This document shows positions 1-7,929 of a stretch of 49,230 nucleotides of DNA, one piece after another. How positions within the stretch are numbered: position 1 is the first letter of the stretch; every line of letters begins with the position of its first letter. Source of the stretch: MAG-120531 sp002378585 (GTDB lineage Bacteria; Bacteroidota; Bacteroidia; Flavobacteriales; Flavobacteriaceae); assembly GCA_937890575.1 (NCBI GenBank), contig CALADZ010000095.1:1-49230 (forward strand). Direction: 5' to 3'. The position numbers were made by a program, and so were the translations under genes. A model generated the notes under the pieces. It was not told the DNA's origin and did no database searches. It saw nothing but the letters and a program-made list of their open reading frames with translations.

Positions 1-2
1 AC

Positions 3-71
3 TACCTGCTTCAAGTCAGGGTAGAGGGACAACAACGCACCTTCAAGGGGTATTTTTATTTAAACCGATAA
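3..71 (+). CDS. Probable 3' end of a gene that begins left of the window
   Basis: Frame 3 is open from the window edge to a TAA at 69-71 and encodes about 22 residues with an alternating polar/hydrophobic beta-strand pattern ending in YLNR. That resembles the last strands of a secreted beta-sandwich or T9SS sorting domain. Frame 2 is also open (to 82) but its translation looks less protein-like. The stop lies 11 nt before the convergent stop of the amidohydrolase, which fits gene-end to gene-end packing. The family cannot be named from so little sequence. Confidence 0.4.
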   Translation, partial: YLLQVRVEGQQRTFKGYFYLNR

Positions 72-82
72 AAGCCAGCTAA

Positions 83-1675
83 CTACTCCTTAACTGTTGG
101 GTACTGAACACCTAACTGCTCGAGATACGATTTATATTTCTTTTCGTTGTAGTAAAACGGCTCAAGGGCCTTACGGAATTTCTGATCAATTTCGGTATTC
201 AGGTACGTAGGTGCTTGAGTGTCTGATTGTATCATAGGCTCATACTTGGTTTCAGCGGTTTGCACCTCATTAAAATACGTCCACGCTTCTTGAATTAGAG
301 ACGGTTGTGTCAGCAAATCAATGATGGTCATTGCTTCTACCTCAGCTCCTTTGCTTACCCCCTTGTGCGCGATTGGCGTAGCCATAGCTATAGCGTTGCT
401 CCAATGGTGACCAGGTAATCCAGGAATATTCGAGGGAAAACGCAAAGTTACTGTAGGAACTACCCAAGAGACATCGCCGATATCATCACTCCCTCCACTC
501 ACAGGTTGTGCTACTGGTATGCCGATCGGCTCAAGTTCCATAGCCAATCCTTCTACTTTCTTAGCTTTTACCTCACGTTGAACCGCTTTGGCCAATGCTT
601 GATCTTCAGCTGACCACTGAGGTAAGCCAACGGCCTGAATATTTTGGTACATCGCCTCAGCTATACTTTTGTTAAAATGTCTGGGCCAGGCAGTACCCAA
701 AATTTTATAGGACATTTTGGTATCGGTCATCAAGGCAGCCCCTTCTGCAATTCTTTGTGCCGATTGATACATATCCATAATCCCTTCGTAAGTGACATCT
801 CTGAAATAGTACCAAATACTCGCTTTAGAAGGAACTACGTTGGGTTGATCACCTCCATCTGAAATCACTGAGTGCGATCGCTTCAGCGGATCAAGGTGTT
901 CCCTTTTATAGTTCCAGCCAACATTCATCAACTCAACGGCATCAGCAGCGCTTTTTCCTCTCCACGGAGCACCCGCAGCATGGGCGGCATCACCTTCAAA
1001 AGTGAATTCCACAGAGATCAACCCAGTGCCAGTAGCTGGTCCCCAAGAAACTTCCATATTACTGCTGACATGGGTAAAAATACACGCGTCCACCCCTTTA
1101 AAAACACCATCCCGGACGAACCACGCCTTGGCCGCAACTAATTCTTCAGCGATACCAGGCCAGAGCATTAAGGTTCCTCCTATTTTGTTGGCTTTCATCA
1201 CCTGTTGTACGGCCAATGCAGCCGTAATATTCAAAGGAATCCCTGCATTGTGGCCCTCTCCATGGCCGGGTGCACCTTCGACCATAGGTTTGTGATATGC
1301 TACACCTGGATATTGAGAAGCTTTTGGGATACAATCTACATCACTTCCTAAAGCAATAACAGGCCCTGAGCCATGTGACCAAGTGGCCACCCAAGCCGTA
1401 GGAATACCGGATAATCCCCACTGAATATCAAATCCATTCTTTTCCAATATAGAAGTCAAGTATTCAGAAGAGGCTTGCTCTTGAAAACCTAACTCGGCAA
1501 ATGAAAATACTTTATCTACCATCACCTGACTCAAACGCTCATTATTCCTAATCCAATCCGCTGTAGTTGACTTGAAGGCACTAACCTCCTCTGGGGTATA
1601 CACTTTTTGGGCATGAGCTAACGTAATTCCCACCCAAATACCAAATAGGGAGGTAAAAAAATGAATTGTTTTCAT
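83..1675 (-). CDS. Exported M20-family amidohydrolase, AbgB-like
   Basis: This is a zinc-dependent peptidase/amidohydrolase of the M20 family, closest in pattern to the p-aminobenzoyl-glutamate hydrolase subunit AbgB. The 530-residue product starts with a cleavable signal peptide (about residues 1-22, ending AHA-Q), so it should act in the periplasm. Metal-site motifs are visible: the aspartate of SDVDCIP, the histidines of GHGEGHNAG, the glutamates of GIAEEL, and the late GGSDDIGDVSW and PGHHWSN segments typical of the AbgB group. The middle third (SVEFTFEGDAAHAAGAPW) is the lid/dimerisation domain. It is monocistronic. The substrate is not shown by the sequence: folate breakdown products or acylated amino acids are possibilities from the family. 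The ATG at 1675 is fixed by the signal peptide. Confidence 0.88.
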   Translation of the reverse strand: MKTIHFFTSLFGIWVGITLAHAQKVYTPEEVSAFKSTTADWIRNNERLSQVMVDKVFSFAELGFQEQASSEYLTSILEKNGFDIQWGLSGIPTAWVATWSHGSGPVIALGSDVDCIPKASQYPGVAYHKPMVEGAPGHGEGHNAGIPLNITAALAVQQVMKANKIGGTLMLWPGIAEELVAAKAWFVRDGVFKGVDACIFTHVSSNMEVSWGPATGTGLISVEFTFEGDAAHAAGAPWRGKSAADAVELMNVGWNYKREHLDPLKRSHSVISDGGDQPNVVPSKASIWYYFRDVTYEGIMDMYQSAQRIAEGAALMTDTKMSYKILGTAWPRHFNKSIAEAMYQNIQAVGLPQWSAEDQALAKAVQREVKAKKVEGLAMELEPIGIPVAQPVSGGSDDIGDVSWVVPTVTLRFPSNIPGLPGHHWSNAIAMATPIAHKGVSKGAEVEAMTIIDLLTQPSLIQEAWTYFNEVQTAETKYEPMIQSDTQAPTYLNTEIDQKFRKALEPFYYNEKKYKSYLEQLGVQYPTVKE

Positions 1676-1821
1676 AGAGCACTATTTTAGGATGTTATTC
1701 TAAAAATACTAAAAATCAGGCAAATAGATTCAGGAATAAAATACAGCATCATAAAGGCAAAATAATACACTTAGTTATAATTTATCTAATCAAACAAAAG
1801 ACTTTTGTTATAAAAATATGA

Positions 1822-1829
1822 TATATTTG
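1822..1829 (+). promoter_or_regulatory. Bacteroidota -7 promoter element (TATATTTG)
   Basis: Exact match to the TAnnTTTG consensus, 52 nt before the ATG of the E-set protein. A TTTTG lies 14 nt upstream (1803-1807), shorter than the usual 17-23 nt spacing, so the -33 element is uncertain. Confidence 0.55.
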
Positions 1830-1881
1830 CATTATTAATTGATATTAAATTTATTTGAATCAATATTCAACACAAAAAATC

Positions 1882-2175
1882 ATGGCAATTAAAAAACAAT
1901 TTCTAAAAAGCAAACCTGTTTGCAAAGTAACTTTCCAAATTGAAAGCCCAGAGGCGCAAACAGCTCAAGTAATCGGTTCATTCAACGATTGGAATGAGCC
2001 AGTTGAACTAAAAAAACAAAAAGGCGGTGTGTTTAAAAACACTATTGAACTTCCCGCTAACAACTCTTTTGAATTTAGATATTTGTTGGACGGAACCTAC
2101 GTAAACGATCAAGAAGCTGACGGATTTCAATGGAGCGATTACGCTGGTGACTACAACAGCGTACTAGCCGTATAA
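1882..2175 (+). CDS. Small isoamylase E-set / AMPK-type glycogen-binding domain protein
   Basis: The product is a stand-alone early-set (CBM48/AMPK1-like) immunoglobulin-fold domain of 97 residues. The hallmark segment VIGSFNDWN, followed by a strand with FEFRYLLDG, is the signature of these glycogen/starch-binding modules. There is no catalytic domain and no signal peptide, so it is probably a cytoplasmic carbohydrate-sensing or scaffold protein. I chose the ATG at 1882 over an in-frame TTG at 1855 because family members start just before the first strand and the ATG is preceded by an A-rich stretch. It has its own -7 element and a strong terminator downstream, so it is a single-gene unit. 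Such small E-set proteins are common in Bacteroidota; their role is unproven. Confidence 0.8.
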   Translation: MAIKKQFLKSKPVCKVTFQIESPEAQTAQVIGSFNDWNEPVELKKQKGGVFKNTIELPANNSFEFRYLLDGTYVNDQEADGFQWSDYAGDYNSVLAV

Positions 2176-2198
2176 TTCATCCCTATTTTACCTTAAAT

Positions 2199-2230
2199 AA
2201 AAAGGCGCTCCCATGGGAGCGCCTTTTTTA
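2199..2230 (+). terminator. Rho-independent terminator of the E-set gene
   Basis: Perfect 10-bp stem (GGCGCTCCCA and its complement, 2204-2223) flanked by A5 on the left and T7 on the right. It could act in both directions, but sits 24-50 nt after the plus-strand stop codon. Confidence 0.85.
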
Positions 2231-2247
2231 ATGGATAAAATTCGAGC

Positions 2248-2285
2248 AAAAAAAAGTCACCCGATGGGCGACTTTATTTTTTTTC
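2248..2285 (-). terminator. Terminator of the HMA/lipoprotein transcript
   Basis: An imperfect hairpin (AAAGTC-x-CCC / GGG-x-GACTTT, about 2253-2275) with A8 on the left, read as a T-run on the minus strand. It lies just beyond the stop at 2297. The T-rich right flank means it may also stop readthrough from the left. Confidence 0.75.
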
Positions 2286-2296
2286 TTTAGAAGGAG

Positions 2297-2719
2297 TTAT
2301 TCTTCGGCTTGCACAGGGGCTTCACCAGGAACACTCATTTCCATGGTACGGTCGTATTGACAGCATCCAGGATTGCTTTTATAGGCTTCTTCACTGCCAA
2401 CTAATTGGTCAGTATCATAGCCAGAAGCTGCAATCGCTTGATGTATGGCCTCAAGGTTGGTACGGGCAGCATCAAAGGAAACTTTGATGTTCTTTGCCTC
2501 AACGCTCCAGTCAGCCGAAACTACACCTTCCACGCTTAAAGCAGCCGTCTCAATGGTCTTTTTGCACATTTCACAGTTTCCACGAACACCGAAGCTAGCT
2601 TCCGTATTCATAGCTGTTTCCATAGGCTCAGAGACTACCTCAGGGTTTTCTGTCACCGTTTGCTTACAAGCTAGCAGAGCTAGAGAAGCAAACAAAACAA
2701 CCACACTAGATTTCTTCAT
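2297..2719 (-). CDS. HMA-domain lipoprotein, putative periplasmic metal-binding protein
   Basis: A 140-residue lipoprotein with a signal peptide and lipobox LLAC (lipidated Cys18). It is followed by a heavy-metal-associated ferredoxin-like domain (about residues 42-108) with metal-site GNCEMC (Cys49, Cys52), a variant of the GMTCxxC of copper chaperones. A second Cys pair (NPGCCQYD) sits after the domain and could add ligands. It probably sits in the outer membrane or faces the periplasm and binds copper or a similar soft metal. It follows the 66-residue lipoprotein by 18 nt, so the two are probably co-transcribed. The nearby copper ATPase (3756-5966) supports a copper role, but the two are separate transcription units as far as can be seen. 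Confidence 0.82.
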   Translation of the reverse strand: MKKSSVVVLFASLALLACKQTVTENPEVVSEPMETAMNTEASFGVRGNCEMCKKTIETAALSVEGVVSADWSVEAKNIKVSFDAARTNLEAIHQAIAASGYDTDQLVGSEEAYKSNPGCCQYDRTMEMSVPGEAPVQAEE

Positions 2720-2737
2720 CAGAATCGCTGGTTGAAA

Positions 2738-2938
2738 TTACTCAGCAGCAGGAGCTTCTTCAGCAACTGGAGCCTCAACAGCAGTAGTATCTACAGCAGC
2801 AGTGTCAACAGCCATTTCAGTAGCCTCAACAGCAGGAGCTTCCATAGCGTCTTCAGCTACAACTTCTTGTTCAGCGTTTCCTTTGCAGCTAAGCAAGCTC
2901 AAGCTAGCGATAGCAGCGATCATAAGCATTTTTTTCAT
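2738..2938 (-). CDS. Small Ala/Glu/Val-rich lipoprotein
   Basis: A 66-residue protein starting MKKMLMIAAI with lipobox LLSC (Cys18). The rest is a low-complexity, strongly acidic chain of Ala, Glu, Val, Thr and Asp (repeats such as DTAAVDTTAVEAP) with no cysteine or fold. The ATG at 2938 was chosen over an upstream start because it creates the signal peptide and lies downstream of a good promoter. Similar short acidic lipoproteins are frequent in flavobacteria and have no assigned function. It is the first gene of a probable two-gene unit with the HMA lipoprotein. Confidence 0.7.
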   Translation of the reverse strand: MKKMLMIAAIASLSLLSCKGNAEQEVVAEDAMEAPAVEATEMAVDTAAVDTTAVEAPVAEEAPAAE

Positions 2939-2985
2939 GGTAAATAGTTTTAAGTTTTTGGTTTTTTTGTTTTTCAAATTTGATG

Positions 2986-3018
2986 CAAATGTATATATTT
3001 CTTTGTACCTAAATACAA
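2986..3018 (-). promoter_or_regulatory. Promoter of the two-lipoprotein unit
   Basis: On the minus strand TTG (3018-3016), 22 nt spacer, TACATTTG (2993-2986): an exact TAnnTTTG element with a -33 TTG at an accepted distance. The predicted transcript start is about 40 nt before the ATG at 2938. Confidence 0.65.
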
Positions 3019-3070
3019 TCCACAATAAATATTTTCAAAAAAAGCTAAATATCTGACCCTTAGGAGTTCA

Positions 3071-3769
3071 TTAGGTCTTTTTTCTTTGAAAAACAGGAGT
3101 GGTAACCGCCCATAAAGCAAAGCCGCTGAACACTGTTATCAGCCCTAACAATGAGAAGGCCCGCAGCAAGGTTGTATTGAAGTCGTCACGCCCTTGATAG
3201 TCCATGGTGTGGGTCATCCATAAAAAGTCAAACCAACGCCAATTTTGATGCCTGATACTCAAAAAACGACCGTCCTTTTGGGAGACATAAGCCACAGGAT
3301 AGTCTGGATGTTGGTATGCTATGGCATAAACTGGAAAATCAGCTCCACGAACTTCGTGATGCGGACCAACAGCCTCTATTTGATACACTGAATCGATCAT
3401 GCCTAGCGGTTTGAGGTGGGCTTGCGCCACCGCAACAGCTTGATCTTTGTCGATTCCAGGGGTTATTTGCCCCGTGTAGGCATCCACTAAAACACTATCA
3501 TTTATCCAATAGTAAGGTGCCGCATCAATATTCCTCAGAGAAAGTGCGTGGATGGGTATACCGAGTTGTGCAGCGTCCAACAAGGGCAAATCAAACGCCA
3601 CGTGATCAACGTGCGATTTTTTAAAATCATCCCCGTGAATTTGATCGATATCCGACCAACTGAAGTATATACCGCTTACGGTCCACATCAAAAATTGTAT
3701 ACCCAAGAAAAGTCCAAGAAATCTATGGGTCTTGCGCACCCAGCGCTGTTGCTGTCTATTGATGATCAT
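3071..3769 (-). CDS. PepSY-associated membrane protein
   Basis: A 232-residue PepSY-TM-type protein. An N-terminal transmembrane helix (about residues 15-35, LGLFLGIQFLMWTVSGIYFSW) precedes a periplasmic portion carrying PepSY-like segments (DKDQAVAVAQAHL, YVSQKDGRFLSIRH). A C-terminal helix (about 203-226) follows the family motif RWFDFLWMTHTMD. Full-length PepSY-TM proteins have more helices; this short form is common beside copper or siderophore genes in Bacteroidota. Its start overlaps the end of the copper ATPase gene by 14 nt, so the two are translationally coupled and very likely work together. Its biochemical role is unknown. Confidence 0.8.
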   Translation of the reverse strand: MIINRQQQRWVRKTHRFLGLFLGIQFLMWTVSGIYFSWSDIDQIHGDDFKKSHVDHVAFDLPLLDAAQLGIPIHALSLRNIDAAPYYWINDSVLVDAYTGQITPGIDKDQAVAVAQAHLKPLGMIDSVYQIEAVGPHHEVRGADFPVYAIAYQHPDYPVAYVSQKDGRFLSIRHQNWRWFDFLWMTHTMDYQGRDDFNTTLLRAFSLLGLITVFSGFALWAVTTPVFQRKKT

Positions 3770-5966
3770 AGTTGAAAAAGTGTTTTAATCGAAGTGCATT
3801 GGCAATGACCGTCACCGAACTAAAGCTCATGGCTGCAGCGGCTATCATGGGAGACAACAACCAACCAAAAACTGGATACAATACCCCGGCGGCTAGGGGG
3901 ATACCCAATAAATTATAGGCAAATGCCCAAAAGAAGTTCTGTTTGATATTGCTCATCACCGAGCGACTGAGCTGTCGGGCTTGAACAATTCCTTTGAGCG
4001 ACCCGCGCACTAAAGCAATGGAAGCGCTTTCAATGGCTATTTGTGCGCCCGTACCCATGGCGATTCCCACATCGGCTTGGGTTAGCGCCGGGGCATCATT
4101 GATTCCATCGCCAGCCATAGCTACCACACGACCCTCGGCCTGGTACCGTTTAATTTCAGCCCACTTGTCCTGGGGCATGCATTGACTTTTATAGGTAAGA
4201 ATACCCAGCTTTTTGGCCACCAAATCAGCCGCTTTAGGCTGATCACCCGTCAGCATGACCACTTCTACTCCATCCTTCATCAATTGAGCAATAGCGGAAT
4301 GGGCTTCCGACTTGATCTGATCAGCGCAGGCCCATACCCCCAAAACCCGATCTGAATCAAATGCATAGGAAACCGAAGCTCCTTGCTGCAAAAAACTAGC
4401 TGACTGAGATTCAATCAATGGATCTATGGCCAGTCCGCGTTGTTCCACCATCTTTTGGTTCCCCAAGCCGATGGGACTGTCTTGAAAAGTGCCCACCATG
4501 CCTTGGCCAGGAAAGTCTGACCAATGATCCGCAGAGATAGGGTCAATGCCTGACTCTTGAATATGTATTAATATAGCCTGCGCCATAGGATGCGCGCTCA
4601 ACAAGCAAAGACCTGCCACCTGACTTTTTACCAAAACCACATCAACACCTTCAGCAAACACAGAACCACTTACCTCAGGTTTTCCCAGGGTTAAGGTCCC
4701 TGTTTTATCGACCACCAACAGGTCCACTTCCGCCATACGCTGAAGAGCGGCGGCATCTTTAATCAAAATACCCTGTTGTGCCCCAACACCTACCCCAACC
4801 ATAACGGACATAGGCGTTACCAATCCTAAAACGCATGGACAGGCAATAATCAATACGGCAATGGCATTGATCATAGCGTTCAAGTAAATGGGCTCTGGTC
4901 CCCAAACAATCCAAGCACCGAAGGTAATCAAGGCGATCAAGATGACTGCAGGAACAAAATAAGAGGCTACTCGATCGGCCAATCCTTGAATAGGAGCCTT
5001 ACTCCTGCCCGCTTGTTCGACTAGGGCAATAATCTGTGCAACCAGGGTCTGGTCACCTACTTTTTGGGCGCGCATCACCAACATACCACTGGCATTTTGG
5101 GTACCCGCATGCACCGAATCATCGGGGGATTTCGCAGACGGAAGGGATTCGCCGGTCAACATAGACTCATCCACAGCTGAAAATCCAGATAAAACAACGC
5201 CGTCAACAGGTATGGGTCTTCCTGGTGCCACCACCAGAACATCACCCGCCAATATATCCGCTACATCAACTTCTTCATCCAATCCCGATGTACGGCGTAT
5301 GGCTTTACGAGGCACCAGAGCAATCAGCGCCTTGAGGGAGTCGCTCGTGTTCAACAACGCTTTTGCTTCCAATACTTGTCCCAGCAACACCAAAGTCAAG
5401 ATGACGGTAGCGGCTTCAAAATAAAGGAATAGACCAGAAGTAGAAGGATAAATATACAGGTAGACTAATGCCCAAATACTGTACAACCAAGCAGTCCCGG
5501 CTCCAATACCTACCAAGGTAAACATATTGAGCTGTCCTGATCGAATCGACCCCCAAGCGCGTTGCATCAACATCCAGGTTGCATAAAAAACCACGGGCAA
5601 GGACAGCAAACCTTGGGCCCAACCCATCCACGCTTGAGGTGCAACACCCCACATCTCGCTCATAGACAACAAAAAAATGGGCATGGTAAAGCCAACAGCC
5701 CAACGGAGTTTGGATAAAAGAGCGCGATAGGTTTCGTCTTCCTTATGCTCGGCTTCCATAGGTTTTAATCCATAATGGCCGCCCGAAGCTTCCATGGCAC
5801 TTAGCAACACTTTCAACGATAGGTGGTTTTCATGCGTCAAATAAGCCAATCCTCTAGCCAAATCAACTTCTGCAGACTCCACTCCTGAAACTTGTGAAAG
5901 GGTTCGCTGCACGAAGCCTTGGCAGCCAGAACAGGTCATCCCCGTAATTCGATAGGTAGTAGTCAT
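3756..5966 (-). CDS. copA: Copper-translocating P1B-type ATPase
   Basis: The enzyme exports Cu(I) across the inner membrane with ATP hydrolysis. In order, the 736-residue product has one HMA domain (GMTCSGC, Cys12/Cys15), transmembrane helices from about residue 88, the actuator motif TGES (271-274), the transport motif CPC (376-378), the phosphorylation site DKTGTLT (Asp420), the HP dipeptide of the nucleotide domain (459-460), and GDGINDAP (619-626). The last helices carry YN (684-685) and MSFSS (713-717), which mark the Cu(I) subgroup. I moved the start from an upstream alternative (6131) to the ATG at 5966, directly before the HMA domain; the longer version would overlap the divergent gene. 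The PepSY gene overlaps its 3' end. Confidence 0.94.
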   Translation of the reverse strand: MTTTYRITGMTCSGCQGFVQRTLSQVSGVESAEVDLARGLAYLTHENHLSLKVLLSAMEASGGHYGLKPMEAEHKEDETYRALLSKLRWAVGFTMPIFLLSMSEMWGVAPQAWMGWAQGLLSLPVVFYATWMLMQRAWGSIRSGQLNMFTLVGIGAGTAWLYSIWALVYLYIYPSTSGLFLYFEAATVILTLVLLGQVLEAKALLNTSDSLKALIALVPRKAIRRTSGLDEEVDVADILAGDVLVVAPGRPIPVDGVVLSGFSAVDESMLTGESLPSAKSPDDSVHAGTQNASGMLVMRAQKVGDQTLVAQIIALVEQAGRSKAPIQGLADRVASYFVPAVILIALITFGAWIVWGPEPIYLNAMINAIAVLIIACPCVLGLVTPMSVMVGVGVGAQQGILIKDAAALQRMAEVDLLVVDKTGTLTLGKPEVSGSVFAEGVDVVLVKSQVAGLCLLSAHPMAQAILIHIQESGIDPISADHWSDFPGQGMVGTFQDSPIGLGNQKMVEQRGLAIDPLIESQSASFLQQGASVSYAFDSDRVLGVWACADQIKSEAHSAIAQLMKDGVEVVMLTGDQPKAADLVAKKLGILTYKSQCMPQDKWAEIKRYQAEGRVVAMAGDGINDAPALTQADVGIAMGTGAQIAIESASIALVRGSLKGIVQARQLSRSVMSNIKQNFFWAFAYNLLGIPLAAGVLYPVFGWLLSPMIAAAAMSFSSVTVIANALRLKHFFNYDHQ

Positions 5967-6017
5967 GCTCAAAAATACAGAATTATAACTACCTTTACGG
6001 CCCCAAATCTGAGGAAT

Positions 6018-6437
6018 ATGAAAGCCAAAAAAGGTTTTGTTGCCGGAAATTTCGATGTGATTCACCCCGGCTATATCGCGATGTTTAAGGAGTGTAAAAG
6101 CGCCTGTGACCACATGGTTATCTTGCTTCAAACCGATCCTACGGTAGAACGTCCTGAGAAATTAAAACCCATTTTCAGCGTAGAAGAGCGCACAGAATTA
6201 CTGCTCTCCTTAATCTATATCGATGAAATCATTACCTATACCTACGAACACGAATTATACGACACCATAAAGAACGGCGGGTTTGATGTTCGCTTTTTAG
6301 GGGATGACTACAAAGACAGAGGATATACCGGCGATGATTTAAGTATTCGGGTACATTATCTAGACCGCAGCCACGGATGGAGTACCACTAAGTACAAGAA
6401 GATGATTGCCGCCTCTTTTGAAGGAAAAAATATCTAG
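6018..6437 (+). CDS. TagD/RfaE-type cytidylyltransferase-like protein
   Basis: A 139-residue nucleotidyltransferase of the glycerol-3-phosphate cytidylyltransferase / adenylyltransferase fold. The N-terminal signature is GNFDVIHPGY, where the second histidine of the usual HxGH is tyrosine. The C-terminal signature HGWSTTKYKK corresponds to the ISSTKI motif that binds the nucleotide. The central LKPIFSVEERTELL helix is also family-typical. It is probably cytoplasmic and activates a small phosphorylated substrate for a surface polymer, but no partner glycan genes are nearby. The ATG at 6018 leaves only 51 nt to the divergent copA start. From memory the HPGY form recurs in Bacteroidota, so it may be a subfamily feature, not a defect. 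Confidence 0.82.
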   Translation: MKAKKGFVAGNFDVIHPGYIAMFKECKSACDHMVILLQTDPTVERPEKLKPIFSVEERTELLLSLIYIDEIITYTYEHELYDTIKNGGFDVRFLGDDYKDRGYTGDDLSIRVHYLDRSHGWSTTKYKKMIAASFEGKNI

Positions 6438-6440
6438 GGG

Positions 6441-7868
6441 CTAAAAACCTGAAATCTCGCCGTCCATCCAAGCGCTTCTTTGGACCAGAAAACCCTTTAA
6501 CTGCTGGATTTGATTGGCGTAGTTCACCGGTATGCCGCTCCATTTAGCATAGTTGCGGGCTACAGCCCCATTGTTTTGGAGGTAATCGGCATACTCATCC
6601 ACTTTCGCCGTCAACGCCGAGGTTGCCCAAACACCTTGGCGCAACTGATTCCACCTAGTTTTGACCCGGGCCCTGAAATAAGGATCTGACTTGAGCTTAG
6701 GCCACCAAAAATGTACCGTCCACAAATCGTTGGGAACGTATTGGTTATAATCGGCCACCCAAGCATCTTGGGGAATACGACCACCGGTTTCAAAAGCAAT
6801 GTTCATGTCCCAGACTGGACCCATTTTTAGTTTGCCGTCACGCTCTTTGTGCAGATAGGTGCTGAGTCGGTATCCGTCTATATTTCGGCTTAGTTCAGTG
6901 ATCAAAAAAAAGTCGACAAAGCTATCAACATCGATTAAGGCCGTGTAGGTTGGATCAGCACCAACTCCTGGATTAAGGATAGCGTCATCCACCTGATCGA
7001 TGTAGGTCTTGATGTAGTTTTTTTGAGCTGGATTTATGTCGTCTGAAGCTGGGTATTCGTAGAGAAAATAGGTTTCCGCAGGCTGCTTGCCTCCATACGC
7101 TGCATAAGGCAATAAGGCCCCAGTATTGCTGTAGTTGGACCTAAAACTATTATTGGATTGATAAAGCGCATCATCCCCCCAATTATTTTCGTAATAAGAT
7201 AGCGGCATGTCTTGTGGTGCATCCCCTCCAGCCGTCTTATCTATTTTTAGGATGTAACCTCCCGTTATTAAGGTTGGATCGGTATCCGTAGGGGTTAATT
7301 TGGATACATCAATGCGATTTTTGTCTCGCTTCAACTTTTCCATCAGCATGTACAGTCCGACGTAGTTATTGTTTACCTCTAACTCCACAAATGTTGACCT
7401 CGAAGCGTAACGCCCCATAGCCCGGTAAAGGCTATACCCTAAATGGTGGTGAATCAACGATGGGTCATAAATACTATTGCTAGAAGCTTGGAATACATGC
7501 CCTATCAGGGCAAAATCCTCTTCTTCAGGATAACCCAATAAGGAGATAGCGACATCGTTTCCTGCAATATCCCAAGTTTCAATCCCATAGGACTTCTTGT
7601 CGGACACCCGAAAGGAGGTGGAACCTCGGTATTCGATACCTATGGGCTGGGTTAAAGTATATTTCCTATTTTGAATCACCTTCAACGTAGCGGCAATTTT
7701 AGGCTCATTGCGTATGGCTTCCTCCGTGGTGATTTGAAGATAGGGAATGTCACTATTCTGGGGATCTACTGCATAGACTACCTCGGATTGATCATCGATA
7801 TCTTCGGTGACACAGGACACAAAAAAAAGGCCCAGGGCCCAAAGGAGAAAGTAATGATGTAAACGCAT
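6441..7868 (-). CDS. CotH-like kinase-fold lipoprotein
   Basis: A 475-residue lipoprotein (signal peptide with lipobox FVSC, Cys19) of the CotH family, atypical protein kinases first known from spore coats. Visible family segments are IGIEYRGSTSF and KKSYGIET in the N-lobe, NNYVGLYMLMEKLKRD, and the metal-binding GPVWDMNIAFE in the C-lobe. Lipidation implies an outer-membrane or surface location. The ATG at 7868 was chosen over 7883 because it begins the signal peptide. It stands alone: a terminator separates it from porP upstream and it converges on the cytidylyltransferase 3 nt away. The target is unknown. In other bacteria CotH proteins often co-occur with VTC and DUF4956 proteins; a DUF4956 gene is present here but 36 kb away. 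Confidence 0.85.
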   Translation of the reverse strand: MRLHHYFLLWALGLFFVSCVTEDIDDQSEVVYAVDPQNSDIPYLQITTEEAIRNEPKIAATLKVIQNRKYTLTQPIGIEYRGSTSFRVSDKKSYGIETWDIAGNDVAISLLGYPEEEDFALIGHVFQASSNSIYDPSLIHHHLGYSLYRAMGRYASRSTFVELEVNNNYVGLYMLMEKLKRDKNRIDVSKLTPTDTDPTLITGGYILKIDKTAGGDAPQDMPLSYYENNWGDDALYQSNNSFRSNYSNTGALLPYAAYGGKQPAETYFLYEYPASDDINPAQKNYIKTYIDQVDDAILNPGVGADPTYTALIDVDSFVDFFLITELSRNIDGYRLSTYLHKERDGKLKMGPVWDMNIAFETGGRIPQDAWVADYNQYVPNDLWTVHFWWPKLKSDPYFRARVKTRWNQLRQGVWATSALTAKVDEYADYLQNNGAVARNYAKWSGIPVNYANQIQQLKGFLVQRSAWMDGEISGF

Positions 7869-7881
7869 AACACTAAGATAC

Positions 7882-7907
7882 AAAAAAGGCTCCAGAGGAG
7901 CCGTTTT
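7882..7907 (-). terminator. Terminator after the PorP/SprF gene
   Basis: Stem GGCTCC / GGAGCC with a 3-nt loop (7888-7902), followed on the minus strand by six Ts. It lies 22 nt beyond the stop at 7930. Confidence 0.8.
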
Positions 7908-7929
7908 GAAATAAAAAGTTGATCAATCC

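Noticed and set aside
1855..1881. TTG start adding nine residues to the E-set protein
   Set aside because: The ATG at 1882 fits the family boundary and the A-rich start context better.
5970..5977. TATTTTTG on the minus strand as a copA promoter
   Set aside because: It is only 4 nt before the ATG, so the transcript would begin inside or after the start codon. Probably chance in A/T-rich sequence.
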